DNA of 64,000 nt from Pirellulales bacterium (GCA_022448265.1 JAKVCC010000005.1:1-64000); one strand, 5' to 3'. Shown: positions 9,501 through 18,732, counted from the stretch's first letter. Notes: a model not told the origin generated them from the sequence alone. Numbers and translations are program-made.

Positions 9501-10748
9501 ATGCAGGACGTCGTCATTACCGGTATCGGAATTGTTTGCCCCTTGGGCGTTGGCCGCGAAGCCGTGTGGTCGACGATCGAGAGCCGCCAGAGCGGTGTGC
9601 GCTTGCTGCCCCATCTGGTCGAGTCGGGCTGCCCGGTTCCGTTTGGCGGAGCGGTTCCCGACTTTGAGCCCAAGCAATATATCAAGCCACGAAAAAGCCT
9701 GAAGGTCATGTCTCGCGAGACACAGCTTGGCTTCACGGCGGCCGAATTGGCTTGGGATGATGCGAGGCTGGATGGGGCGGACATCGATCCGAATCGCATA
9801 GGTGTCGTGCTTGGCGCCAACATGTTCCGTTCGAGATTAGATGAACTGGTAGGACTTTTTCGAATGGCGGGTGCCGATCAGCAGATGGATTGTTCGCGAT
9901 GGAAGGAGGGAATGCGCGAGGTTTACCCGCTGTGGATGCTCAAATATCTTCCCAACATGACGGCTTGCCACATCGGCATTGCACATGACTGCCGTGGGCC
10001 GAACAATTCGTTGATCCAAGGCGATGTTTCCAGTTTGAATGCAATTGTCGAGGCGGCTAATGTTATTGCGCGCGGGCATGCCGAGGTAATGATTACCGGC
10101 GGTGCGAGCTCGTTGCTAGCCATGATCGATTTAGTCTGGCATGGCGGAGCACGGATGTCGCGACGCCAAGACGATCCGGCTGCGGCCTGCCGGCCCTTTG
10201 ACGCGGGGCGCGACGGCGCGGTCGGCAGCGAAGGATCGGCCGTTTTGGTGCTCGAGAGTCGTGCCCACGCCGAGGCTCGTAACGCGACAGTGCAGGCAAG
10301 TCTTCTGGGTTATGGCCGCCGAACCGAACCATGCGCCACAAGCCAACAGCCGACTGGCCAAGCGATTAGCCAGGCCATCGAAGCTGCGCTTGCCTCGGGC
10401 AATGTTCCGGCAAGCGAAGTCGGGCATGTGAACGCGCACGGGTTGAGTACTCAGGAAGATGATATCATCGAGGCTCGAGCCATCGCTGAGACAATGGGCG
10501 ACGTGCCGGTTACGGCGCCAAAGAGCTTGATGGGAAATATCGGCGCAGCGGGCGGCGCGGCGGAATTGGCGATCAGCCTACTAGGCTTGCAGCGGGGAGT
10601 GGTCGTGCCGACATTGAATTACAAAAAACCTGATCCAGCCTGTCCGGTCCACGTCGTGACCGAGGCTCAGCCAGCCCGTTCACCCGTCGTACTCGCACTC
10701 AACCACAAATTAACAGGCCAGGCCGTGGCTCTCCTGGTCAGCACATAG
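9501..10748 (+). CDS. Beta-ketoacyl-ACP synthase homologue (FabF fold) with altered active site
   Basis: FabF-type enzymes condense malonyl-ACP with an acyl chain using a Cys-His-His triad. This 415-residue protein has the whole thiolase-fold layout (MQDVVITGIGIVCPLG start, LPNMTACHIGIAHDCRGPN, VNAHGLSTQEDD, KSLMGNIGAAGG). The segment aligning with FabF ATACTSG reads IQGDVSS, so the nucleophilic Cys is Asp. The first His survives in NAHG, but the second (KSxxGH) is Asn in KSLMGN, and the C-terminal FGFGGTN loop is NHKLTGQ. It is therefore unlikely to condense normally. It may be a decarboxylase-like or chain-length-factor-like partner, or a structural homologue. The track start (9468) adds 11 unlikely residues; I use the ATG at 9501. 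No acyl carrier protein gene is adjacent. Confidence 0.85.
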   Translation: MQDVVITGIGIVCPLGVGREAVWSTIESRQSGVRLLPHLVESGCPVPFGGAVPDFEPKQYIKPRKSLKVMSRETQLGFTAAELAWDDARLDGADIDPNRIGVVLGANMFRSRLDELVGLFRMAGADQQMDCSRWKEGMREVYPLWMLKYLPNMTACHIGIAHDCRGPNNSLIQGDVSSLNAIVEAANVIARGHAEVMITGGASSLLAMIDLVWHGGARMSRRQDDPAAACRPFDAGRDGAVGSEGSAVLVLESRAHAEARNATVQASLLGYGRRTEPCATSQQPTGQAISQAIEAALASGNVPASEVGHVNAHGLSTQEDDIIEARAIAETMGDVPVTAPKSLMGNIGAAGGAAELAISLLGLQRGVVVPTLNYKKPDPACPVHVVTEAQPARSPVVLALNHKLTGQAVALLVST

Positions 10749-10833
10749 CAAGCGGATTATAGACCTGCGACTGGGGATGCCTTCACATTACCAAAAGGCC
10801 CCCCCCTGATTCGCCCACTGGATTGCCAACGTC

Positions 10834-11319
10834 TCAAGAGCCTCTTTCCATGTCGCGCTGCATCGCCTTCTTTTTGAGCGACTCGCGTTTGTCATACTGT
10901 TTCTTGCCGCGGCAGATGCCCATGAGTACTTTGGCGCGGCCGCGACAGAAGTACATTTTTAACGGTACGAGCGTCAGGTTTTTTTCGTAGGCCTGCGCTG
11001 CAAACTTACGAATCTCTCGTCTATGCAGGAGCAGCTTGCGGGGCCGTTTGGGAACATGGTTGAGCCGGTGGGCGTAAGTGTATTCTTGGATATTGGTGCC
11101 GATGAGCCAGACTTCGTTACCCTGGACCCGGCCATAAGCCTCTTCCATTGACAGCAGGCCGCCGCGCAGGCTTTTTACCTCGCTTCCGGTGAGCACAATT
11201 CCGCATTCAAGCGTATCCAGTACATGGTAATCGTGCCGTGCCTTGCGATTCTTGCTAATCAGCTTTTCGTTTTTCGAATCGTCTTTGGCAGCCGATTTTT
11301 TCTTGCTCGTCTTGGCCGT
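10834..11319 (-). CDS. smpB: SsrA-binding protein SmpB, apparent ACG start
   Basis: SmpB binds tmRNA and takes it to stalled ribosomes for trans-translation. The track lists only 120 residues from an internal GTG (11196), which cuts off the conserved N-terminus. Upstream in the same frame are LISKNRKARHDYHVLDTLECG and then IVLTGSEVKS, a complete SmpB start. The open frame contains no ATG, GTG or TTG there. At 11319 an ACG codon opens a reading of M/T-AKTSKKKSAAKDD, the usual SmpB beginning, with GGAG nine bases upstream. The true start is probably this ACG, or an ATG read as ACG. That gives 161 residues, the normal family length. The tail is lysine-rich (KKQYDKRESLKKKAMQRD) as expected. No ssrA gene is seen nearby. 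Confidence 0.85.
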   Translation of the reverse strand, partial: TAKTSKKKSAAKDDSKNEKLISKNRKARHDYHVLDTLECGIVLTGSEVKSLRGGLLSMEEAYGRVQGNEVWLIGTNIQEYTYAHRLNHVPKRPRKLLLHRREIRKFAAQAYEKNLTLVPLKMYFCRGRAKVLMGICRGKKQYDKRESLKKKAMQRDMERGS

Positions 11320-12085
11320 GGCTAGGGTCTCCGCGCAGAAAAGTCACATGGGCAGCGCCCGAGCAATGGGGATCTTTGCATAGCAAATGGGCCAGCGCCG
11401 CAGTCCGTTTTAGTGGGATGCAGCCTGTTGCCGGCCCTGACAAGGGCCGAATCAATCGCCGTGCGCTGATTAACCAAGCGACAGGGTGATAGTGTTTCAC
11501 CCTTAAGCTCAGCTTATAGAATAGCCGGCTTCGCCCGGTGATGGAATACTGCGAGTGGGGCCGAGCGACCGCGCCACTTGGCCGCTGGCGGCCAGCAGTT
11601 TGCATTGGGTACCCATGCCAGCCTTTTCAGGGCGGAGTCTGCGGACTTTGTCGTTGGCGTCGATTAAGGATTCCAGACGTTCAGGTCGGCTGCGCCGATC
11701 TATTTATCCAGCAAGTCCCAAATCAGTTATTTGGCTTTGGTAAGCAAATGGATACGGAGAAGTTGCCATTTTTCGCTGTTATTTCTTAGTTTTGTTGTAC
11801 AAGCATTCTCGCCGGCATTCATTTGGAATATGCGTAGAACACGCAGCGCGCGCGGAGGGTCACGTATCAGCGAGACAAGCGAGGACGCCAATTCCACCGG
11901 AGGTGCGTCGGATTCCCTCGGCTCACTACGTGGCATATAATCTGGCCCTGGAAAGCGGGCGTAATATTGCGGCGGCTCGTTGACCGCCCAGCCCCAGATA
12001 GGCTTGCACATATTTTCGTCAGCCTAGCGCCCCTTTTCAATTGTTCGCTGCTCAACTGGAACCTCCCAACATCTAAAACCTTCCC
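11320..12085. other. Long intergenic region between smpB and yyaL
   Basis: Divergent region of about 770 bases. The short ORFs here (11255..11605, 11538..11789, 11727..12011 and others) overlap in conflicting frames and have no recognisable features. A small GC stem (GCCGG-CTTCGC-CCGGT) lies near 11525. I find no tRNA, tmRNA or confident promoter. Confidence 0.4.
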
Positions 12086-14155
12086 ATGCCCAATCACCTT
12101 GCCAAAGAAACTAGCCCGTACTTGTTGCAGCACAAGAACAATCCCGTGGACTGGTATCCGTGGGGCAAGGAGGCACTGGCGTTATCGAAGCGCGAAAAAA
12201 AACCGATTTTCTTATCGATTGGTTACTCCGCCTGTCATTGGTGTCACGTGATGGAGCACGAAAGCTTTGAGGACGAATCCATTGCCAAGGCGCTCAATGA
12301 AAAGTTTGTTTGCATCAAGGTCGATCGCGAAGAGCGTCCCGATCTGGATCAGATTTACATGAATGCGACGCAAAGGATGACCGGCGGCGGCGGCTGGCCG
12401 ATGAGCGTCTTTCTCACGCCTGACCTGAAGCCGTTTTATGCCGGCACCTACTGGCCACCACGGGCGACGCCAAGCCATGCTGGATTTGATCAAGTGATCG
12501 AATCAGTTGCTGCGGCGTGGCAAAATAAGCGAGAAGCCGTGAAAGATGCCGCAGATGAAATCACTCGGGTTTTGGCCAATGATGGCGGACAAATGCTCGC
12601 CGGCGGTTCGCTCTCACAAGAATTGCTTACCGGTGCTGTCGAGAGACTTGGCCGAAATTTCGATAGCGCATATGGAGGGTTCGGTGGAGCGCCTAAATTC
12701 CCGGCGCCCATGTCATTGCAATTGCTGCTTCGGCAATGGCATCGTGGTCGCGATGCCACGGCGCTCAATATGGTGTGTGTGACACTTGATCGCATGGCCG
12801 CGGGAGGAATTTATGATCATCTGGGCGGCGGGTTTGCGCGCTATACAGTCGATGCGCAGTGGTTGGTACCCCATTTTGAAAAGATGCTGTACGACAACGG
12901 ACTTCTAGTGGCGACCTATATCGAAGCCTATCAGGCCACGCGCAACGAAAACTACGCGCGCATCGCCCAGGAAACGGTGGACTATGTACTCCGCGACATG
13001 ACCGATCCGCTGGGCGGTTTTTATAGTACCGAAGATGCAGACAGCGAAGGAGTGGAAGGAAAGTTCTATACCTGGACGCCCCAACAAATCCGAGAGGTGC
13101 TTGGGGAGGAGGCCGCTGCCACGTTTGGCCAGGTCTACGATGTGACGCAGCAAGGCAATTTTGAACACACCAATATTCTCAACTTGCCGAAGTCGCTTGT
13201 CGAGCAGGCCAAAACGCTGGGCCGCGAGCCCGAAGAACTTAAAAGGGAACTTCGCGACAGCCGCGCGAAGCTGTTTGCCGCCCGCGAAAAACGCGTCCAT
13301 CCCCACAAGGACGACAAGGTTATCGTGGCCTGGAACGGCCTGATGATTGACGCAATGGCCCGCGCAGGCGTAGTGTTGCGCGAACCGAAGTACCTGGAAG
13401 CGGCAGAAAAGGCGGCGGATTTTCTCCTCACGCATCTTCGTTCGGAAGAGGGGCGACTGTTGCACACATGGCGCCGTGGGCAGGCCAAGCTGCCCGCTTA
13501 CCTTGATGATTACACGTGTCTGGCCAATGGCTTAGTTTCGATTTACGAGGCCAATTTCTCGAGCCGCCATCTTGACGAAGCGATTAAGCTCATGGATATA
13601 GTGCTCGATAAGTTTGGCGATTCTGAGGCCGGCGGGTTCTTTTTCACCGCCGACGACCACGAAAAGTTGATTGTCCGTTCCAAGGAGATATTTGACAACG
13701 CGGTTCCCAGTGGCAACGCCATGGCGGCGACCGTTCTCGCGCGACTCGCCAAGCTGACGGGCGACTCCAAGTATCACGAAGCTAGCCGGCAGACCATGCT
13801 AGCCGCCGCGTCACTGATGCGCCGCGCACCGTCAGCCACAAGCCAGACGCTCATCGCCGTCGATTTCGAATTGGGGCCCACCTTCGAAATGGTACTGGCG
13901 GCTGATTTTCAGGAACCATCTGGCCGGGAGGTTCTGGCCGACTTGCAAGCTCGCTACTTGCCCAACAAGGTCTTGGCAGTCGCCTCTGCAACCCCATCAA
14001 CGGCGCTGGTCGACCTATTGCGGGGCAAAGAAATGTTGGGCGGTGCGCCTACGCTATACATCTGCGAAGGATTCACCTGCCAAGCCCCCGCCCAGGGGCC
14101 CGAAGAAATCGATCACGTCCTGGACGGACTAATACCCCAGGGTCTGTTTGATTGA
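12086..14155 (+). CDS. yyaL: DUF255/YyaL-type thioredoxin-fold protein (spermatogenesis-associated protein 20 homologue)
   Basis: At 689 residues this has the length and layout of the YyaL/SSP411 family. The N-terminal domain is thioredoxin-like ([25 protein letters not shown], then [20 protein letters not shown] with the CHWC pair), followed by [22 protein letters not shown]. The rest is an alpha/alpha-toroid resembling an N-acylglucosamine epimerase fold ([18 protein letters not shown]-like EDADSEG). The biochemical role is not established; a redox or carbohydrate-related function has been suggested for the family. No signal peptide is visible, so it is probably cytoplasmic. It stands alone, with no operon partner. 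Confidence 0.92.
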   Translation: MPNHLAKETSPYLLQHKNNPVDWYPWGKEALALSKREKKPIFLSIGYSACHWCHVMEHESFEDESIAKALNEKFVCIKVDREERPDLDQIYMNATQRMTGGGGWPMSVFLTPDLKPFYAGTYWPPRATPSHAGFDQVIESVAAAWQNKREAVKDAADEITRVLANDGGQMLAGGSLSQELLTGAVERLGRNFDSAYGGFGGAPKFPAPMSLQLLLRQWHRGRDATALNMVCVTLDRMAAGGIYDHLGGGFARYTVDAQWLVPHFEKMLYDNGLLVATYIEAYQATRNENYARIAQETVDYVLRDMTDPLGGFYSTEDADSEGVEGKFYTWTPQQIREVLGEEAAATFGQVYDVTQQGNFEHTNILNLPKSLVEQAKTLGREPEELKRELRDSRAKLFAAREKRVHPHKDDKVIVAWNGLMIDAMARAGVVLREPKYLEAAEKAADFLLTHLRSEEGRLLHTWRRGQAKLPAYLDDYTCLANGLVSIYEANFSSRHLDEAIKLMDIVLDKFGDSEAGGFFFTADDHEKLIVRSKEIFDNAVPSGNAMAATVLARLAKLTGDSKYHEASRQTMLAAASLMRRAPSATSQTLIAVDFELGPTFEMVLAADFQEPSGREVLADLQARYLPNKVLAVASATPSTALVDLLRGKEMLGGAPTLYICEGFTCQAPAQGPEEIDHVLDGLIPQGLFD

Positions 14156-14172
14156 CAATATTGATCGAACAT

Positions 14173-14517
14173 CTAATAGGCGGCTTCCGTTTCATCAAGC
14201 AAGTGTTCCAATCGCTCAATTTGCTGCTGGCTTTGGGCGACGAGTCGTTCCAGAATTATAATTTTCGAACCAAGTTGGTCATTTAGGCCACGAGACATCT
14301 CGCGCATTTCCACTTTTTGGCGTTCGACTTGGGCCAGTGTGTCGCGCTGGGTACCGTCCCATTTTCTGGTAGGTTGTGGTACGCGCTCAATCGTGGCGGC
14401 ACCCGAGTACCGCCGACGGCCAAAGTAGCGAGACGGACGCTTCAGCAAGATAAACGCCAACAGGACGCACCCGGCCATGAATATCCAGAGGTTAAATTGG
14501 GCTAGTGGAATTATCAT
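14173..14517 (-). CDS. Small membrane-anchored coiled-coil protein
   Basis: This 114-residue protein has one N-terminal membrane segment (LWIFMAGCVLLAFILL, residues about 9-24), a basic stretch (KRPSRYFGRRR), then a helical, probably coiled-coil region from about 60 to the end (QVERQKVEMREM...LERLVAQSQQQIERLEHLLDETEAAY). The layout recalls PspB-like or envelope-stress small proteins, but sequence similarity is not evident to me. It ends 17 bases from the end of the convergent yyaL gene. Function unknown. Confidence 0.65.
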   Translation of the reverse strand: MIIPLAQFNLWIFMAGCVLLAFILLKRPSRYFGRRRYSGAATIERVPQPTRKWDGTQRDTLAQVERQKVEMREMSRGLNDQLGSKIIILERLVAQSQQQIERLEHLLDETEAAY

Positions 14518-14654
14518 GGAGCGTCGCTAAATCACTGGTTCTTTAGCAGCAGGTGTTTTTGCGCCAAATCTTTTTAAAGTTGCAGGCTTGAGAAAAAGGG
14601 TTCGTCAAAACCTGCCCGCTGGTGGCGAATAAGACGCGAGGATGAAATGGGCGG

Positions 14655-15854
14655 CTAGTGACCGTTCTGTCCATCTTCATCTTGCATCTGTTTCTCAAAG
14701 GCCCGCCGGGCTGCTGCGTCGACGTCGGCTAGCGGTATGCTCTTCTTATCGGCTATTTCCCGGCACCAAGCATACTCGGGGCTGAATCGACGGGTGCCGC
14801 CCGGTAATATGGCCACAATACCGGCAATATCCCCCCAGGTTGTGGCAACTTTCACCCGCTGTCGTGGCAAAACCATCCGGCGAATCGTCGAACGCCGCAG
14901 CCCCAGCGTACTCGTTTCGCGGAACACGATATGGGCCAGGCGATCCGCGTCGTCGGGCTTGCACTGTACGCTGAGAAGCGTGCCGGGACGCCCTTTTTTC
15001 ATCTGGAGCGCCGAAGTAGCCACGTCGAGCGCGCCGGACTCCTCCAGCAGCCCGACGCAGTGTCCAATCGCCTCGCCGGTACTGTCGTCAAGGTTCGTTT
15101 CCAACAGCACAACTTGATCACCGGCAGCGGCGACTTCGACAGGGCTGTCTCCCACAAGCAGCCGTAGCACATTGGGATGCTCAAAATCGGCTTGCCCGGC
15201 CCCGTAACCAATTGCAGAGATCGTGAGTGCTGGGAGGGATCCGAAGTCGTCGACGAGCGTTGAGACGAGGGCCGCGCCCGTCGGCGTCGTCAGTTCGCCT
15301 TGCACATCACTGGCTGCCAGGGGCACGCCGACAAGTAACTCACCGGTGGCCGGTGCGGGGATCGCACAGCGGCCATGAGCGATTTCTACGAATCCGGTCC
15401 CTGTGGGTATTGGCGAGCAAACTACCCGCTCCACGGCAAGCAGATCCCAAGCGATGGCCGAACCGACGATATCTGCGATGGAGTCGACTGCGCCCACTTC
15501 GTGAAAATGCACATTCTCCACGGACGTACCATGGACCTTGGCCTCGGCGTCGGCTAGTCGCCGAAAGATACGCAGGGCCAATGCGCGTTGGGGCGCACTC
15601 AGCGCACTCCCCTCGATCATGGAGACAATATGGTGCAGATGGCGGTGGGCCTGTTCGGGCTCGTGCTCAACGGTAAGCTGCAATGCGCGAAAGGCATTCT
15701 TTTTCACTTCAGTGCATACGAGACGGCAACTGGGGAGCCCCAAGGAGTTGATGCCCTGCTGCACGGCAGCAAGATCAACACCCGCGTCAATGAGGGCGCC
15801 GAGCATCATGTCGCCGCTGACGCCGCTGGCACAATCAAGATAGGCAATTCGCAT
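14655..15854 (-). CDS. larC: Nickel-pincer cofactor insertion protein LarC
   Basis: LarC is the CTP-dependent nickel chelatase that inserts Ni into pyridinium-bis-thiocarboxylate mononucleotide, the pincer cofactor of lactate racemase-type enzymes. The family start MRIAYLDCASGVSGDMMLGALIDAG is intact. The histidine-rich segment (HRHLHHIVSMI), VHFHEVGAVDSIADIVG and the C-terminal MVLPRQRVKVATTWGDIAGIVA match the family. At 399 residues it is a single uninterrupted frame, unlike versions made by programmed frameshift. larB, larE and larA are not in this window, so either they lie elsewhere or the cofactor serves another LarA-like epimerase. Confidence 0.9.
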   Translation of the reverse strand: MRIAYLDCASGVSGDMMLGALIDAGVDLAAVQQGINSLGLPSCRLVCTEVKKNAFRALQLTVEHEPEQAHRHLHHIVSMIEGSALSAPQRALALRIFRRLADAEAKVHGTSVENVHFHEVGAVDSIADIVGSAIAWDLLAVERVVCSPIPTGTGFVEIAHGRCAIPAPATGELLVGVPLAASDVQGELTTPTGAALVSTLVDDFGSLPALTISAIGYGAGQADFEHPNVLRLLVGDSPVEVAAAGDQVVLLETNLDDSTGEAIGHCVGLLEESGALDVATSALQMKKGRPGTLLSVQCKPDDADRLAHIVFRETSTLGLRRSTIRRMVLPRQRVKVATTWGDIAGIVAILPGGTRRFSPEYAWCREIADKKSIPLADVDAAARRAFEKQMQDEDGQNGH

Positions 15855-16201
15855 GGGCGTGGACTACGGGCAAGAAGATAGTGAACCAAAGGCTAAAGCC
15901 ATTCTATTGACACGTGCGATTCCAATGAACCCCTGCCACCCCAGCAACCCGCTACCTCCCGCCAAAACGGTGGCCTATTGGCTGCGCAGGGGTCAGCAGG
16001 AAAAGTTCACCGTTTGGTAGCCTTGGGGCCACACCATCGCACCCCGCCCCCCCAGCACGTTTACACAACATGCATCCGATAACGCGCATCCCGCGGCTAC
16101 CACGCTCCGTCTCAAAAGCTAGCATTCCTCCCGCGTTGACCCTGTCCGGACGCCCTGCTACAGTCTCCTCGATTTTTCCCGCCTTGGCATGGTAAGTTGA
16201 A
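15855..16201. other. Intergenic region upstream of the pseudo-receiver gene
   Basis: Divergent gap between larC and the pseudo-receiver gene. It holds a good promoter candidate (16136-16164). The antisense ORF 15952..16293 looks like a shadow. Confidence 0.5.
16136..16164 (+). promoter_or_regulatory. Candidate sigma-70 promoter
   Basis: TTGACC (16136-16141) and TACAGT (16159-16164) are separated by exactly 17 bases. The predicted transcript starts near 16171, about 30 bases before the ATG at 16202. This supports the track start over the internal ATG at 16274. Confidence 0.5.
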
Positions 16202-17242
16202 ATGACCGCCGCTCTAAAGCCTGCTGCTCCTAGGGTTGCCCTGGGTTCGTCCGTCGGCAGTTTGCCTGCTCGGATGAAGGTGCTGTATATCACGACGCTT
16301 CATCGGACGGGTGGGTGGTTGACTGAGGCGTTTGCTTCCGACAGCGCTTCCCAGATTTTGCTCGAAGAGGTTGTGGGCGTGACGGCTGGCCTAGCTCGGC
16401 TTCGCGACGAGGTCTTCGACGCAGTGCTCGTCAGCCACGAACCGGGCGTACTCGATGCACTCGATTTGGTGGAGGGCTTGCGAGGTGGTGGCAACGACGA
16501 ACCCGTTATTCTGCTTGGTTCCGAGCCTGCGCAGCAAGTCGATGCAGTAGGCTATGAGGTGGGTGCTGACGATTATTGTTGCGTCGCCGAGACGACCGTA
16601 CGAGGCCTGCTCTGGAAGTTCGCACGTGCTATCGAACGCCATCAACTGGTACGAGAAAACCGTCGACTGGTGCAGGCGGATCGGCAGCGCTTGCAACAAG
16701 AGCATCATGAAGCCGAAAGGCTACTGGACCAACAGCGTGCCCTGATTGATGACTTGGAGAACCTCGACGAGGGGAAAGCGAGAGCCGCCACTCGTGATGC
16801 TTTGGCAGAAGGTGCGCCCGTCGAAGAGTGTTTGGCGAAGACGGCAACAGCCGAGGCGGACGCCCCGCTCGAATTGCCCGAAGCACTGGTGTCCCACTAC
16901 GACGAACTGCTACGCACGTATGTCATAATGGGAGTGGGCAATCTTTCGGAAGAAATGGCTGAGCTGGCCCAGCTGCTTGCCAGTTGGGGGATTTCTGCAC
17001 AGCGGGCCATGCAGCTCCATGTACACGTGTTGCAAGAGCTGGTCAACGGTTTGGGCAATCGCAGCGCCAGGCACGTCATGAATCGGGCGGACCTATTGGT
17101 GTTGGAGGTGATGGGCCACTTGGCGGACGGCTACCGGAGACTCTATCATGAGCGGAAGAATCCAGCCCGCCAATTGGTGCTCCCCGGATTCGAACGGCAG
17201 TTTCAGTTCGATGACCGCGCCACGATAACCCAGCCTCAGTGA
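16202..17242 (+). CDS. Pseudo-receiver domain protein with coiled coil
   Basis: Residues about 25-145 have a response-regulator receiver outline (MKVLYITTLHRTGGW, FDAVLVSHEPGVLDAL, VILLGSEPA, GADDYCCVAET). The position of the phospho-accepting Asp after beta-3 reads S-H (LVSHE), and the acidic pair after beta-1 is missing. It should therefore not be phosphorylated in the usual way. Residues about 145-200 form a charged coiled coil (ENRRLVQADRQRLQQEHHEAERLL). The C-terminal part is helical (LSEEMAELAQLLASWGISAQRAMQLHVHVLQELV) and ends in LVLPGFERQFQFDDRA. No output domain is recognised. A promoter 40 bases upstream supports this start. It is followed 67 bases later by the pyrophosphohydrolase gene. 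Confidence 0.75.
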   Translation: MTAALKPAAPRVALGSSVGSLPARMKVLYITTLHRTGGWLTEAFASDSASQILLEEVVGVTAGLARLRDEVFDAVLVSHEPGVLDALDLVEGLRGGGNDEPVILLGSEPAQQVDAVGYEVGADDYCCVAETTVRGLLWKFARAIERHQLVRENRRLVQADRQRLQQEHHEAERLLDQQRALIDDLENLDEGKARAATRDALAEGAPVEECLAKTATAEADAPLELPEALVSHYDELLRTYVIMGVGNLSEEMAELAQLLASWGISAQRAMQLHVHVLQELVNGLGNRSARHVMNRADLLVLEVMGHLADGYRRLYHERKNPARQLVLPGFERQFQFDDRATITQPQ

Positions 17243-17309
17243 TCAGCCTTAGTGTCCCCTACGTGTTTCTCCAACGGGCCACTGGGTTTTTGGTCGCTCC
17301 CCAGTTTTT

Positions 17310-17675
17310 ATGTCTGATGCCCACACCACGATCAACCAGCTCCGTAAGCTTGTTGCACGATTTGTGGATGAACGCGAATGGCAGCAGTTCCATGCGCCTA
17401 AGAATATTTCTATGGCCCTGGCCGTCGAAGCGGCAGAGTTGATGGAGCACTTTCAGTGGGTCGATGTCGAGGCGTCACGACAGCTCGCAGAAGATCCCGA
17501 TAGGTTGGCCGCAGTGGGTGAAGAGTTGGCCGACGTGGTGAGTTATAGCCTTGCCCTGGCCAATGCGCTGGATATCGATGTTGCTGCTGCAGTGAGGGCA
17601 AAGATGGAAAAAAATGCGATCAAGTATCCCGCCGAAGAGTTTCGGGGTCGGGGCGGGTGTGTCGATGAGCGCTGA
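17310..17675 (+). CDS. MazG-like nucleotide pyrophosphohydrolase (dCTPase type)
   Basis: This 121-residue all-alpha NTP pyrophosphohydrolase would hydrolyse a (deoxy)nucleoside triphosphate to the monophosphate plus PPi, as in house-cleaning of damaged or excess dNTPs. The family metal site is visible as the EAAELMEHFQW motif (residues about 42-52) followed by EELADVVSYSLALANALDID (about 71-90), which supply the ExxE and ExxD acidic ligands. The single-domain length and the QFHAPKNIS segment match the DCTPP1/RS21-C6 subgroup more than two-domain MazG. Its last codons overlap the start of the ATP-grasp gene, so the two are probably cotranscribed. Confidence 0.87.
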   Translation: MSDAHTTINQLRKLVARFVDEREWQQFHAPKNISMALAVEAAELMEHFQWVDVEASRQLAEDPDRLAAVGEELADVVSYSLALANALDIDVAAAVRAKMEKNAIKYPAEEFRGRGGCVDER

Positions 17676-18732
17676 TCGCGGCGCCGTAATCGGGGTTGTG
17701 GGGGCCAGTGCTCGAGCCGCTTCGTTTACGCTCCTGCGAGCGGGAAACCAAGTCGTCGCGGCCGACCTTTATGCGGATGCTGATCTGGCTCGTGTTTGCC
17801 GCGTGTCACGGGTCACTCCCTATCCGGAGGGCCTCATCGCGTGGCTGGAGCAAACCGCCTGCCGCAGATGGCTCTACACGGGTGCCCTGGAAAACTACCC
17901 CCAACTAGTTGATCGCCTGGCGCGCATTCGCCCGCTGATCGGCGCGCAGGGAAAAGGCCTAGTTCGCGTTCGTGATCCTCTGCTATTGCAAGAGGTTCTT
18001 AATCGCAGCGGGTTTCATTTTCCCACGACTCGCGACGCGCGCCAGGCCCACTCCGGCACGGAGCGCTGGCTGGGAAAATCCTACCATGGCAGCAGTGGGT
18101 CTGAGGTGGGGCACACAGCGGGCAAGCGTTATGTCCAGCGTTACGTGGAGGGAACGCCGTTGTCAGCCGTTTTCTACGGCCAGAAACTGTGCGGCGTCAC
18201 CCGCCAGTTAGTTGGCGAGGCGTGGACGGGCGCGGCACGGTACCAGTATTGTGGATCGATTGGCCCCTGGCCGCTACGATCCGGATCTCAAGAGACCTTG
18301 CGGCGGCTGGGAGCGCTGCTCTGCCAGGAATTTGGCCTGGTTGGTTGGTATGGTGTCGACTTGATCGCTGCGGGTGAACGCTTGTGGACGATCGAAGTGA
18401 ATCCGCGCTACACAGCTGCAGTCGAAATTGTCGAACGCGCAGCCCAAGATCGCAGCGCCTGCTTTGGCAAGGCAATACTATTTTGCAAGCAACCGATTAC
18501 GGTTAGCGCCCAGCTTAGCGCAGGGCTGCTGGGCCAGTGTGGCGAAATCTCCTGGCCCCGCTTGGCAGATATTCCGCCTGCAAGAACCCAACTACGGACG
18601 GGCCAACCCATCCTAACTGCTTTTGCCGTGGCTCCAAATCCGGATGCCGTTGAGATCGAGTTGCGCCAGCGTGTGGCCGAATTGGAGCGGGGGTTTGAAG
18701 CTGTTCGGGCAACTGCGCGGGTCGAGCGCTAG
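17665..18732 (+). CDS. ATP-grasp superfamily protein (COG2232-like)
   Basis: The N-terminus is a Rossmann-like pre-ATP-grasp domain (GAVIGVVGASARAASFTLLRAGNQVVAADLYADADLA). It is followed by an ATP-grasp region with YVQRYVEGTPLSAVFYGQ and the metal and phosphate site near the end (FGLVGWYGVDLI...LWTIEVNPRYTAAVEIVERA, with E and N ligands in EVNPR). Such enzymes ligate a carboxylate to an amine or thiol through an acyl phosphate. Relatives occur in archaea and in bacteria with tetrahydromethanopterin C1 metabolism, but no such genes are visible here, so the substrate is open. I start it at ATG 17665 (MSADRGAVIG, 355 residues), 11 bases inside the preceding gene; the track start 17614 would add 17 implausible residues. 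Its stop overlaps that of convergent rimI. Confidence 0.78.
   Translation: MSADRGAVIGVVGASARAASFTLLRAGNQVVAADLYADADLARVCRVSRVTPYPEGLIAWLEQTACRRWLYTGALENYPQLVDRLARIRPLIGAQGKGLVRVRDPLLLQEVLNRSGFHFPTTRDARQAHSGTERWLGKSYHGSSGSEVGHTAGKRYVQRYVEGTPLSAVFYGQKLCGVTRQLVGEAWTGAARYQYCGSIGPWPLRSGSQETLRRLGALLCQEFGLVGWYGVDLIAAGERLWTIEVNPRYTAAVEIVERAAQDRSACFGKAILFCKQPITVSAQLSAGLLGQCGEISWPRLADIPPARTQLRTGQPILTAFAVAPNPDAVEIELRQRVAELERGFEAVRATARVER

Noticed and set aside
10749-10833. tmRNA gene next to smpB
   Set aside because: A GGGGAT sequence near 10775 resembled a tmRNA 5' end, but the tRNA-like ends and tag ORF are missing.
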